Virus record (IMG/VR): IMGVR_UViG_3300013126_002744
Span: 1 to 64,000 of that record
DNA length: 64,000 nucleotides
Reading direction: 5' to 3' (one strand)
Source of the DNA: a virus
Numbering within the stretch: position 1 is the first letter of the stretch; each line of letters opens with the position of its first letter. The notes under the pieces are model-generated. The model was not told the DNA's origin, ran no database searches, and saw nothing but the letters and a program-made list of their open reading frames with translations. Shown in pieces: positions 6,943 through 19,200 of the stretch. The translations under genes were made by a program, and so were the position numbers.

Positions 6943-9900
6943 TTACACCGTCTTTCCGTATTTTTTAGTTACCGTTGATGTGCTTTCATCGATTCCACCA
7001 ACATCAAAGTATTGTGTGTCAAACCCGGTTGGAATTACACTGTGAATAAATGTGTTTGTGGTCGCTGATGACACAGACATGTTGCTTGCAAACACTAGAT
7101 CACCATCAAATCCTGATGTGTCGTGGCTGGGGACATCATACCCAAAGTCACGAATAAATCCTGTGTATGGTTGGTTTTCTTCAATTTGTGCTGTTACAAA
7201 ATCAATATCATCCATTATAAATTCAAACTGGATATATTCATGAATGTTGGTAGCCGCATATAATAGCGATTGTTCCTTGCTTGGGCAAGAACGCTCTGTT
7301 AGAGAGCTCATCACATGAGAATCCAAATCATACGCCATTACACCATCGTAGGTTACGAACGTCGGTGATGTTGCATGCACCCGCTCATTTACATAAACTC
7401 GGGCTCGCGCACTTGATTCGTTTGTTGTGCGGATTATTGTGTATGTTCCATTATTACGCGAGTTAAACGTGTCTCTCACGGTGATGTGAGTGCCTGGAAC
7501 GTATATTTCATCTTGTGTTACTGTCAATATACCTGATCCAAATGTTGTTATGTCGACGTAATCTGTCCAATTGCGCGGTTTTCTAACTTTGGACAGCGCA
7601 AAAATGGATGGGGTATCCATCTCATTCTCAGATACGGTGCTCAGCGGTGGGACAACTGGAATAAAATAGTATTCTGCATCAAATACTAGCGGATCAGGTA
7701 ACCCATCTTTGTTGGCGTCAGACTCGCTTGTTGACACCTTAACCTTTGTGCCCTCAACCCATCGTGGTATGTCTGCTAGGTCTATCGAGACAGACAATAT
7801 ACCATCCGGTGACGATAAACGTGATATTTGTTTTGTTACATATACCTCAGTTGTTCCAGCGGTGTGTACGGTGGAAGCGACAGTATATTTTCCCCACCCC
7901 TGTTTGTTGGTGCTCGATGTAACATACACCGTTTCACCAACCTTGATGTCAACTTCACCTGATATTATCCATTTGTTTTCTGTTGAGTCAAATCCGGTGA
8001 TAGTATACGGTCTTGAGAATACAAACTGGTTTGCTGACAGAGAGGTAGTGGAGAATGATGCAGATTGGAACTCATTGGTTGTGTCGACCAAGAATGTATT
8101 GCTGACGCCGTATTGTGGATCTGCTGTGTCATCAATCTGTCCAACTGCACTGACAATTTTGAGTTCTTTTGGATTAGCATAATCCAATGACCACGAGTAG
8201 TTTGTTCGGGTGTAGTTGTGTATCCATTGTGAGCCGTCCCAACGTTGAGATACATTTGTAATCGGATGAACCCAGACCGCACCTACCGGAACATTGTCCA
8301 TTTCTGGTTCAAGAAGGCTATAAGTTATCAACGGTGCATAACGCAGTGTTCCTGTGCCAAATGCTTTGTAGCCGGCCGGTTTTTCTATATACCCATCAGT
8401 TGTTGTTGCTGTGGAAGGAATTGTTTCCAATACCGTGAGTATTGTTGTAGGGCCCGCGCCTGGCGTCTCTTCAACACCAACCACTGTGTATACACCATTT
8501 GCGTCCGTGTATACACCATTTGCGTCCACGTATCCACCAATTTTAATTTTGCCGCCAATTCCGAAGTATCGTGCACGATGTCCGTTGATTGTCCATGTGG
8601 TTGTTGTTTTAGCAATGATATCAAATTGGCTGTGAAACACAGGTTCAACAACTGGTATTATTGTTGTGCGACGGGATGGGTGTTGGATACGGCCCGATGC
8701 TGTTGCAGATGGTGGTATCGTCCCTGATACAACAACTGTGGTCACATACGGTTCAACAGTCGGCGGGATTGAATCTGCTGCAACAACATACATTCCATTT
8801 GCTGGACCATATTCGTTGTCAGACACAAACAAATGGTCTCCAGCACGGAAGCGTTCAGCATACTGCCCAGCGATTTTCCATTCATTTCCTGCAACTCCAA
8901 CAATCTCGTAAACTGGAATAATGGGACTCTGAAGGATGCCAGATGGTTGGGCCGATTGAGAGATTTCCTGTGATGGTTTTACTGTGATGATTGTAACATA
9001 TTGATTTTGCAAATATGTTTGATGTGGTTGAATTTTAACATCTAGCAACCTGCGAAGTTGTCCTGATGCTGTGGTGGCTTGTGGTATAGTTCCTGCAGCG
9101 ACTTCAATATCAACCGTGTAATAATTGACATCAACACCATTAACATTAATCGTTTGTACGGACACAGTTGTTACTGATACAACTTCATACGTCTTGTTTG
9201 ATTCATCAAAGTCGTTGTTGGTTACAGATATTGTTTCTCCGATTATTATTTCTGCTGGGTCAAGTGTGGTGATTCTCCATTTGTTATCATCCGCTTGGAC
9301 AGTTTCAATATTAAATTCAGGATACAAAGCTCGTTCAGTTGTATCAACAATGTAATACTCATTTGATGTTGGGTTGTTTGTGACACTGACGTGACTGCCT
9401 GATGGAAGCGTGTTTGTGTGTTGTCCAAGAACAATCCACTGCCCAGGATAAATTACCCAAGCATTGAGCGCATTTTCATCCAGAACATTTAAATCTCGTT
9501 CAATGCGGGATGGTCTGACACCAACTATGTTGAGGTCTGGGGTTTGATCAGGAATTTGATTACCATCAACACTGACACCAGGAACATATCCAGGATATGG
9601 TTGCTCTTTAACAGTGTATATTCCAGCACCTAGTTCGTTTGGTGATGTGTTGGCTATGATGATCTGCTCGCCAACTTGGAATTCATCAATGTAATCACCG
9701 TCAATAATCCAACTACCACCCGTGCCTGTTACAGCACCAACGATTTTATAATCTGGTGTTACTGTTAGTTGGATTGATGCCGCTGTTTTATTTGGAACAG
9801 TTTGTTGAGCAATTACGTGAACTGCTGTGCGGTATGGATCCGTTGGTTCAACAATTACCGAATTTAATGCATGATCAACAATGAATGTTTTTGAAGATGC

Positions 9901-10218
9901 ATCACTATACGTAACAAGGAATCTATCCCCTGCTCTGAATTTTTCTTGATGATGCCCTTGAATATACCAAACCCCACCAGCCCCGGCGGCAGTAACTTCG
10001 TTCACCACCTGATAGTAGCACGACTGAGCACCATGTTGTTGAGTAATATCGGTGTTCCATTTTTCACTGACCTTTACACGAACAGTTTCTTTGTAGATGT
10101 ATTCAATCAACACATCCATAATCTTGCTGTGGTATGGTTTGATGGTGTTAGTGTAACGGACGAGTCCTTCCGCCGCATCAATCTTGAATAGTGAATTAAT
10201 TAAGTTAGATTTTGCCAT
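6943..10218 (-). CDS. large repeat-containing baseplate protein
   Basis: A 1091-residue protein made largely of a repeated beta module of ~75-100 residues. Each copy has the order: W-x-I-x-G, a short turn, F/V-x-x-G-x-x-I/F-x-V, a G-x-YTV strand, and a closing I-V-x-x-xIP segment. Six copies can be followed between about residues 55 and 760. It begins with a helical KIDAAEGLVRYTNTIKPYHSKIMDVLIEY segment and ends with a non-repetitive region. A WDGSQW motif near residue 610 recurs in the gp13-like protein. It starts 6 bases after the 3318-aa gene with a weak ribosome site, so it is probably coupled. Its position after the gp6/gp7-type genes suggests an outer wedge or fibre-holder role, which is inferred. 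Confidence 0.75.
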   Translation of the reverse strand: MAKSNLINSLFKIDAAEGLVRYTNTIKPYHSKIMDVLIEYIYKETVRVKVSEKWNTDITQQHGAQSCYYQVVNEVTAAGAGGVWYIQGHHQEKFRAGDRFLVTYSDASSKTFIVDHALNSVIVEPTDPYRTAVHVIAQQTVPNKTAASIQLTVTPDYKIVGAVTGTGGSWIIDGDYIDEFQVGEQIIIANTSPNELGAGIYTVKEQPYPGYVPGVSVDGNQIPDQTPDLNIVGVRPSRIERDLNVLDENALNAWVIYPGQWIVLGQHTNTLPSGSHVSVTNNPTSNEYYIVDTTERALYPEFNIETVQADDNKWRITTLDPAEIIIGETISVTNNDFDESNKTYEVVSVTTVSVQTINVNGVDVNYYTVDIEVAAGTIPQATTASGQLRRLLDVKIQPHQTYLQNQYVTIITVKPSQEISQSAQPSGILQSPIIPVYEIVGVAGNEWKIAGQYAERFRAGDHLFVSDNEYGPANGMYVVAADSIPPTVEPYVTTVVVSGTIPPSATASGRIQHPSRRTTIIPVVEPVFHSQFDIIAKTTTTWTINGHRARYFGIGGKIKIGGYVDANGVYTDANGVYTVVGVEETPGAGPTTILTVLETIPSTATTTDGYIEKPAGYKAFGTGTLRYAPLITYSLLEPEMDNVPVGAVWVHPITNVSQRWDGSQWIHNYTRTNYSWSLDYANPKELKIVSAVGQIDDTADPQYGVSNTFLVDTTNEFQSASFSTTSLSANQFVFSRPYTITGFDSTENKWIISGEVDIKVGETVYVTSSTNKQGWGKYTVASTVHTAGTTEVYVTKQISRLSSPDGILSVSIDLADIPRWVEGTKVKVSTSESDANKDGLPDPLVFDAEYYFIPVVPPLSTVSENEMDTPSIFALSKVRKPRNWTDYVDITTFGSGILTVTQDEIYVPGTHITVRDTFNSRNNGTYTIIRTTNESSARARVYVNERVHATSPTFVTYDGVMAYDLDSHVMSSLTERSCPSKEQSLLYAATNIHEYIQFEFIMDDIDFVTAQIEENQPYTGFIRDFGYDVPSHDTSGFDGDLVFASNMSVSSATTNTFIHSVIPTGFDTQYFDVGGIDESTSTVTKKYGKTV
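8486..8527. repeat. exact 21-bp tandem duplication inside the 1091-aa gene
   Basis: Two identical 21-bp units, 8486-8506 and 8507-8527, each encoding DANGVYT. The duplication is in frame and inserts seven residues into one copy of the protein's beta module. It looks recent because the copies are identical. Confidence 0.95.
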
Positions 10219-10224
10219 ATTATT

Positions 10225-13200
10225 TTAGTCATCAAATTGCCCAGCAACATCAAGTATGCGGATGCCATGCAAAGCAAGCCAGGATGTTTTCATCAGTCCT
10301 TTATATTTAGACTGGGTCACCAACGCATCTGATAGCACATCAAACCAGATACCATTGGTGTGATATGAGTCAAATGTGTTGTAGATAAAATCGCACATCT
10401 CTTTGACTTGTTGCGGATCGCTCCAGAACACATCCTCTGTTGCTGGGAATACTTCGAAGAAATGGTTGATATCAACCGGCTTGAAGTTATGTGATGGATC
10501 TTGTAAGTAGCTCACGATTGTTGCTCGAGCATACTCAGGGTTGACAAAGATCTGGTCTTTACCAAATCCATAGCGAGTGCTTGTTCCATACGTCATATCA
10601 TAATGTTCACGCTCGAAAGATGGGACACGCTTGGTGAAGTCATCATACTTACAACCCATCAATGCTTCAGTCATCTTAACCCATAAATCTTGAGGGACAG
10701 CACCGATTTGTTCACGACGGAACATGAACCACTTCTCATGCTTATTCTTCACATTCATGTAGTTGTGATCCGTTTCCAAGGTATCACGCAGCGTTAAGTC
10801 ACGAGTGAATTCAACCACGTAACGGTCACCTTCATTGATGTATCCTGTGATTTGTGATAGCACTACCTTGCGATAGAATATTGAAGGCATGTATTGATGG
10901 TTGCTGTTGTACGCAATATACATGTCATCATCCCATCCAGTTTTTGCCCACGGTGGAACATCCCACCCCTGCATCCATAAATCATCCCGTGGATCTTGAA
11001 CAATCATGTATGGGGTTGGGTTAGCAGCAAGTTGGGCTGCTATTTCTGACGTTGACAAGCTGCTTCTGTCCGCTGGGTTGCGGGTTGTTGTGTTTTGGAC
11101 CCAGAAATAGTAATACAAATATGTGATGTTGTTGTATGTTCGAGTTGTTGTGCTGAACTCATACGTTTCAGTCCATTGCTCGAGAGTTACACCATCATCA
11201 GTTGTGTCTGGATCAAACTGCAGTTGTTCTTCGGTTAATACAGGAATTGGGCGAACAACATCAATGATGTCTTGCTCACGAATAATTGTCTGTGTGCCTG
11301 TTAAACTTATAGTGTTGTTTGCGAGGATCACATCGGTTAAAACAACGCTTCCGTTAACATATACACTGACGACATCACCAGTTTCCCAACGCTCATCTGT
11401 AACAACCAGTTCTGGCTCTCTGACGTTTGGATTGTCAACAAAGTTGTACTCAAGAGCAGCATACAGACGCTCACGGATTAGTGGCTTGCGAATCCAGTTA
11501 TCACTAAACGGTGGAACAATGTGAATCTGAACTGGAACTCCAGTCAGATCAACCACGTTTCCATCCTGATCTACAACAACAAACTCATTTGTTTGAATGT
11601 CATAGTTGAACACAGTGTATGTAAGTGTAACATCAACGCTATCAGGGAATGTGATGTTAGGATCAATAGCACTCATCATGAACACGCTTCCATCTTCATA
11701 CGTGTTGTTTGATGTATTCAGTTCAACCAGCCCCGTCGCTGGATTAACAATGGTTATTGTATCAAACTTTCTTGTGCGCTTAAACACGGTTTTTCTTGGC
11801 GTTCCAGTAACCTTTTCCGATTGTGGGATTGTGATGTCAGATGCTTGTGCGGCAACTGTTACATCCCACTCACTTGGAGCCACCAATGACTCAACCCATG
11901 TGTATACATCAACAGAGCTCCACTCAGGTCTCTTACCCCACTGGTAGATGCGTTGTTCAATGTCTGGTGTTAGCACATCGTCATAATACGGCAAATATTC
12001 AAGCGTTGATGTCTGCAACCATGTAGTGCCGACTTGTGGGAATGTCCATGGTGACATTAAGTTGTCAACCTGTGTTAGAGTGCTGCTGTAATGTGCTGGA
12101 TCTTCCGGATTCTGCAAATCAACATTGTGAATTGCTTGCGTTGAGTGAATTCCAAACGCTGGATGCCATAGCGGGACATCATCCAATTTTACGTGTGATT
12201 TTGTGTCCAACAGACGTGCTGGGGTGATCTTGTCTTCGCTTGGTTCAATTGTGAAGATGATCAGTTTGTCAGCAAAACCGTAGTGTGTGACATTACCACT
12301 CGTACCAAGCAGTGTTGTGCTGTCGACAAATATGTGCGTTGTCCAGTTTGGTTCCTGCTCTGTTCCATCGTTGACTAATTCCGATTTGATTACGGAATAC
12401 AATCCTGATACCTGATCAGTTGTCAATTTGATCTTATCGCCCGCCAAAAACACGTTTGCATACTGTGCGTCAAACCCCGTTTGTTCATTGGATGTGACAA
12501 TCAATTCGTTTCCTTGAATGGACGTAACAGTGTATGTTGTTGCTGCAAACTTAATAATCTCTGAATTCACACGAGAGTAACCATTTGCTTGTGCAACTTC
12601 ATTCATGATTTCTGTACGGTAGTCGATCAGATTTCCTGGTTGGTTCAAACGCTGGCGTAGGATACGAACACCTTCGCAGCGTTTTGGTAGTTTCATATAA
12701 CCGGTCATACCAACCATTGACACATCTGGACCGACAACATCAATCCATCCACCATCAATATACTGGCGAGTGTATATCACCGGAGTTGATGAGTGATTGA
12801 CGTGAATCCAGTAATCAAGAGTGTTCTCCCCATTCTTTGGATAGTATGTTTCTGTTGGTGTTGTTCCATCAGTCGTTGAATGTGTAACATATAGACGCGT
12901 CATAGTTGAGATAGATGCGTCCAGGAACAACGGTGACTGAATTTCTTCACGTTGTTGTGGGAAGTCCACCCAGCGATTGTTGTCACGGAATGACACTGTG
13001 TCAAATCCACGGCGAACGTCATCAATGATGCTCTTGTCAATATCCGTCGGTGTGGTAAACTTCAAACGGACGTCCGTTTTTGTACCATCGTCACCAAACA
13101 ACTTGATTTGTGGATAAATTTTTGAACGGCTCTCACCAAATTCAGCAATCTTGTATGCCCAGAATTCGTCAACTTTGGCGTCAACAAATTTCTTGCTGTT

Positions 13201-16200
13201 GATGTATGCTTTTACAGAGTTGATGGAACCTTTTGATTGGATCATGCCACGGTAGAACAAGAATTGTGATTTTGAATTCACATTCAATAAGTCGAGATAC
13301 GACATAACACTGTCATTGGAGAATGCTTCTACTGTTTGATCTGGATTGTAGCCAAGTAAATGACGAGCATATCGTGCTTCTTGAGTGCCTTCTGTCAGTT
13401 CAAATGCATCATAGTACTGACGCATATCTTCGATGCTGCCTTCAAAGTTTCGCTTGAATGCACCATCCGATAGATAATAACCTCCCAATGTTGGGCGAAG
13501 TGTGTAATCCGTCTTTTCAAAATAATCAAGATCAAATCGCTTGATGTATAAACCCAGGAACGGATCATATACAAGATCATCGCCAACCGTGTAATCATTG
13601 AACATGATGATGTGCTCATACCCCTCAACAAAGAAATGGCCACCGCCAATATGCAAATAATTGTATGGATCAACGAACCCAAATGGATACAGTTCAACGT
13701 CGTTAGGAATGCCTGCGCGCACAGATATGCGCGACATTTTATCTTCACGATATACGGTGATTTTGTCTGCTGTTAACGCTCTGCCATACTGATCGTACAG
13801 TTTCTGGCTGACACGGATGTCCGCGTATGGTCCAGTGATGATATTTGACAACATTCCTTGTGGTGTGCGAATCCATACGTTGTTTCTGATTGGATTGAGC
13901 TCAAAAGACGGGAATGTTTGTTCTCTAGTAAACAACGCAATGTGCATTATACCGCTACCCATTGTTGATAGATCAACAATTGTAGTTTCATCAACCCTGG
14001 TTGACACAGATAATTGGAATACCTGTGGGTCGGATGTTGTAACAAGATAGTACACTGTGTTACCAAACAACGGTTGTGGTAGTGTGCCTGTTGTTGTTAC
14101 AGCGAGTTTTGTACCTGATGTCCATGATGGAGCGGCTGTCGTAAACCGCAACGTATTTGCTGTCATATCATTGACGGTAAATTCATAACGGTCGTTGAGT
14201 TGCAGACGGGAGCGTCGGAGTCCATACGCCCAATCAATAAAGCGCTCCATTTCAACTTGCCATGATACCGGACGGCCTGTGTCTGTATCATATTCAACAA
14301 AGTCGTTTGAGTTGTTATAAACAACATTCTTGTCGTTTTGCAGTTGTGTGTAGCCATCGATCATGTTGACGAGTGTCTGCATCCCAACAATGGTTTCTGG
14401 TAGTGTTGCTGTACGGACATCCGCGAGGTTTGGCTCATAGTGAATCCAAAGATCTGTTGATGCACTATTGCCACCAAACACCTGGAATGATGATTTGATT
14501 TTACCGATTGTTATATCACCGATAGGATCACTGGTAATATCAACAGCAATGTTGACTTGCGCGTTGCTTGCTGTCGTCGCAAGTTTGATACGGCGATCAT
14601 CAACAACAATCACATAGTATGGTGTTTTATCTGCAATTGGATACGGTAGTGCTGATGTTGCTGACATCACTACAACATCACCAGTATTCCAATTGTGTGC
14701 ATAATCTGGAATGTCAATAACCCCGTCACGAATTGACGTTGCAACATTTTCAGCAACTTTAACGCGCGTCATATCATTCACAGCGTCAAACACAGCATTA
14801 ACTACCGTATAAACACCATCATTTGTTGATGAATTGGATACAGTTATTGCAACACCCTCCAAGAAGAATGGTGTCTGGTCGTGTCTGATTTCAAACGTGT
14901 TGATGGATGCTGTTACATCATCAATGTCAAATTGGAATGCTGTCAGTACATCCGTGTCACGATCTATCATAAATGGCCATATTTGAGGACCATAATACTC
15001 AATCGTTCGTGACACAGGAGCAAGTGCATCAACAACAATTTTCCATTTAGATTGGTTGTTGTATTGAATAATTGCTGGTGGTATCGACAGTATTGTCAAT
15101 TCAAACCCATCAACCCACTTTTCACTAATAACACCACTGTTTGCTAAGATAACACTATAATCCTTTTCAGTGACATCAAAGTTCTTGTTGAATATTTGAA
15201 GTGTGTTTGTGTCAATGATGCCTGCAGTCTGGTATGACTGTTTTGGCGACCAGTTCGTCCACATTTCACGGAAGCCAACGTTTGTGTCAAATCCTTTGAA
15301 CCTGTTGAAGTTGACATACCACTGATTTAATCCGTTTGTTTCATATACCTTATTTTTGTCGTATATGTCGCCATGGAACAGTGCATTTTTATGACTGTAC
15401 ACCTTTTTACCAATGACATCTACCTGGAGTCCACCAATCGTTACGTAATCTAATCCAAATGTTTGGTATAGGAATTTAGCAGGTTGCATTAAGAAAGCAA
15501 CAACCGCTTCATCATAAACATGCTCGCCAGAAATACTCCACTCCCATTCCGCTGGCCCATATTCACCAAATAGATAATCAGCATTTGGTGCAACAACCTG
15601 TGTTGAGAATACACGATACAGTGAACGCACTGTTGGGTGGATTGGTGCAACATTTGTGTTGTCATAGTATGGTGGTAGCAGAGTGTCAGGCTGATATCCG
15701 CCTGTTATCTCGCTGTCTGATATATTGACAGAAAAATAATTGTATGTTGGTAGCGAAACATTGTCCGCAGTTGGGTTGCCTGTGCTTACAATGCCATTGG
15801 GATATGCACAACCTGCAGGAACAACACCCGTTCTGATATTTTCCCACATGCCAATTTTTGCGGCATGGTTGTAAACCCATCTGCGAGTTCCTGTGATGTC
15901 AGCATAGTACCCATCCCACCATACAGGTTTTTCACCGTATCCTTGCAGTTTCCATGGTTCCAAATGCGGATAGGCAGTACCATACCACAACTCATAGACA
16001 GCTTGCCAACAGGAACGGGGTTCATGTGTAATGCCAGCACGTGGTGGTGTGTCTACCATACACTGTGCATAATTCCATGTAAAAGCGTCCGTTGCATTGT
16101 ATGTTGTGTTAACGAACGGTGTTCTGATGTTCTTTTTAACAACATATTCGTTAAAACGCTGTTTCATTCGACCATCAAACACTTGTTTTAGATCAACTGT

Positions 16201-19200
16201 TGAGGTTAAAGTACTGAAATCAAACTTCAACAACGGATAAGATGGCGTGGCTTGATATAGTTTTGTTTCGATATCCAGGAATAACGAACCCAACAAGTCG
16301 ACAAGATCAACCCGTTCCCATGACGTTGGTTGTTGAGTTTTTAGTTTGTATAGTGTATGATTACCACCACCAATGTGATACCAATACACCGGAAGAATAG
16401 AGCCAACCGGTTCTGTAGCGCTGATAACTGCTGATCCTGGAGATGCACTATTGTATTTCTTTATCATTACGCGGTAGATGCGATCCTGCTCAGCAAGAGA
16501 ATAGCTGACAACAGAGCTGTGCCCGTCATGATGACGAATGATAATTGATGTGCCATCCGAGACTATGTGCGGTCTGGTTGCGCGGGCCAACCCAATAATG
16601 GGTAGAGTGGCGATCCAATTAGGCATTCCAACCCCTGTTGTTGCGTCGTATGCTGTTGTGTCACCATACACTTTTGCAACATAATCATTTGTCACAAATT
16701 CCCTGATGCATCGTTCATTGATGCGTGGTTTCAATTGTTCAACACTGTAGCCTGATAACTCAATCAAGGCATCGACGATGTTTCCATTGAACAAATCACG
16801 CATAGTTACCATGTTTGCTGCATATTGCTCCTGCGCAAATTCGATAACACCAACTGGCGTCATTTCCGTAACATTAACTGCTGATATTAATGTGTCAAAT
16901 GCATCGTTGTGTTCTTTAATTGTTCCACCAACTCCGTAATCATAATCCTTTTGGTTTAGCGTGAATATCCCACCGTTTGTTAACCCAGGAATGCGCTCTT
17001 GCTGGGACACAATTGACGATAGGTGAGTAATCAGCTGGGAGTACAATATGGTTCTGTGATTTTCATGTTCTGGGTTGTTCTTCCATTGGGATATCACTTC
17101 CCAATCGCCGCGTGAATCTCCCTTTGCAAATTCTGTCGGGGTTGTTCCATCAGTGTAGGTGTATGGAGCTGCGTTCTGTTTTGCATCAACCCAATCTGGA
17201 ACATACTCAGGTGTGGTTGCCGATGTTTGCCAGATTGTTTGTAGTGTTGGGTCAGCGTTATTAACTGCAACGTCTTCAATGACGTTCCAAACATTATTGA
17301 TTGCGTCACGTTGATAGAATCCAAGAGTGGTAGGATTGACCCAAACACTCATGTGTTGGCCGCGCAGTTCTGTTGGTTCCGTTGCGCTGACAACAGGCTC
17401 ATAAGCAGCCATCCCTGTGAGTGTAACAGACACGATTGACTCAGCCCACGTTTTGCCATCCCATTTTTTAAGTTTTTGAGTCAGCGGACTATACCAGTGT
17501 GCTGGTTCGTTTCCTGTAATGTTGCGGTAAGCGTACATCACACCATTGTTCTCATCCACAAGGAATTGTTCAAATTGGTATTCTTTTCCGTCTGTTGAAG
17601 CAACAATTCTTCGCTGGGTTGAAGAATTTACTGGCTCATCAGGGCTTTCAACAAACCCAAATATAGGTGATGTCCCCACCAACTCACCAGTTACAACATC
17701 ATACATGTTGAATAGTGGGTATTGGTTAATTTTTGATTTTACTTGCTCTGTACGTTGATACTTGGTCAGTGGTTTGTATACAGGTTGTGCTCCTACCAAT
17801 ACAGCACTTTTAAACTCATTGTTGTCTTCTATCGTTCTGACGGGAATGCCGTACAGTCCCATATCCTTGTATGCGATTGGTGCAACTTCTATACGCACAA
17901 CATCATTGATTGTTAGCGGTTTGAAGAACTGAATAGCATATACATAGCTCACCTTTGCATTAACTTGTCCGATGGGGATGTTTACATTATCAACGACAGT
18001 ATAATCAGGTGTTATCGTGGACGGGGTTGTGAGCTCAGTGTAGGTACCATATTGGCGCACTCCATTTAAATATACACGTAGTTGGTTTTCCCCAGCAATA
18101 GCGTAGTACCCAGGGTGTTGTGGTTTAAAGTGGAATCTGTAATCCAAATTAACCTGGGTAATGTTGTTTATGATTGGGATAAACTCTTGATACGTGCTAG
18201 CAACAGTCACAGAACCTTCTGTTAAGGATATAGATTCAGTAGCTTGTTGGTTACCAATCTTGTAGTACGGATTGAGTTGTTGCGGAGCAGCAGCTTTCTG
18301 TGTGATGTTTTTAACATCAAGCATCCAGTGAACATGATATCCTTTCCATGAATCTCCGATGGATGTGCGGATAGGTTCAATGCGTGTGTACCGAGGTGCA
18401 TCCGGATCCGGAGGATTAGTTTCATACTCAAACACACCTGCCTCAACTGGTGCTGGGAAGTCAGTTTCTTCGATCTGAACAATCGTTACAAATTGTCCCT
18501 GTGTTAAATATTGCGGATCAGTTGGACCGATTTCACGATACCATGACCGCGTTGTTGTGAATATTTCTGATAGACCGTATTTGTCGACAATGCGGAATTT
18601 GTACCCAGCAGTGAATACACTTGTGTAATCAATGTCACGGTTTGCTGAGTTGAATTCTGAGCCAAGATAAATGAACCAAACCCCATCAATGTTGTTTGCT
18701 ATGTATGACTTAATTGGTTCCAATTCAAGGCGGGTAGGTGGTGTTGACACTGTGTCAAAAGTCTTGTCGTTCTCTCTTCTGTACTTCCATGTGTATGTGA
18801 CTTCTGTCCACTCATTCATCTCTGTTTGTGAAGAGTACTCTAGAATTGGGACTTGAGCACGGTAAGCCCCAACAAATGTCGTCAGTTCTGATTTGTGAAC
18901 CCACTTGTTTTGTGTGGTCCATTGGTTGTGTTCTTGTGGTAGACACCCAATTGATGCATCCCAACGTGCTGTACCGGTTGTTTCAATAAGAACTTCTGAG
19001 AAATTCTGCTGAACAACAATCCACGCAGTGTTTGTTTGGTTTCTCTGTTTTAATTGGTCTGCTGTCAGGTCATACCAAGTATCGCCCGCGACTGGTTGAT
19101 CACCGTTGTTGGTAATCCACTCAGCCTCCGTATCGAAACTGATATTTGCCAATAACTCTGTATTCCAGATTGCATCAGTTTGCTGGCCATCATCCCATTG

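Noticed and set aside
8245-8911. Plus-strand open frames of 74-160 codons across the 1091-aa baseplate gene
   Set aside because: Cys/Val-rich translations without start signals. They lie fully inside a well-supported minus-strand gene.
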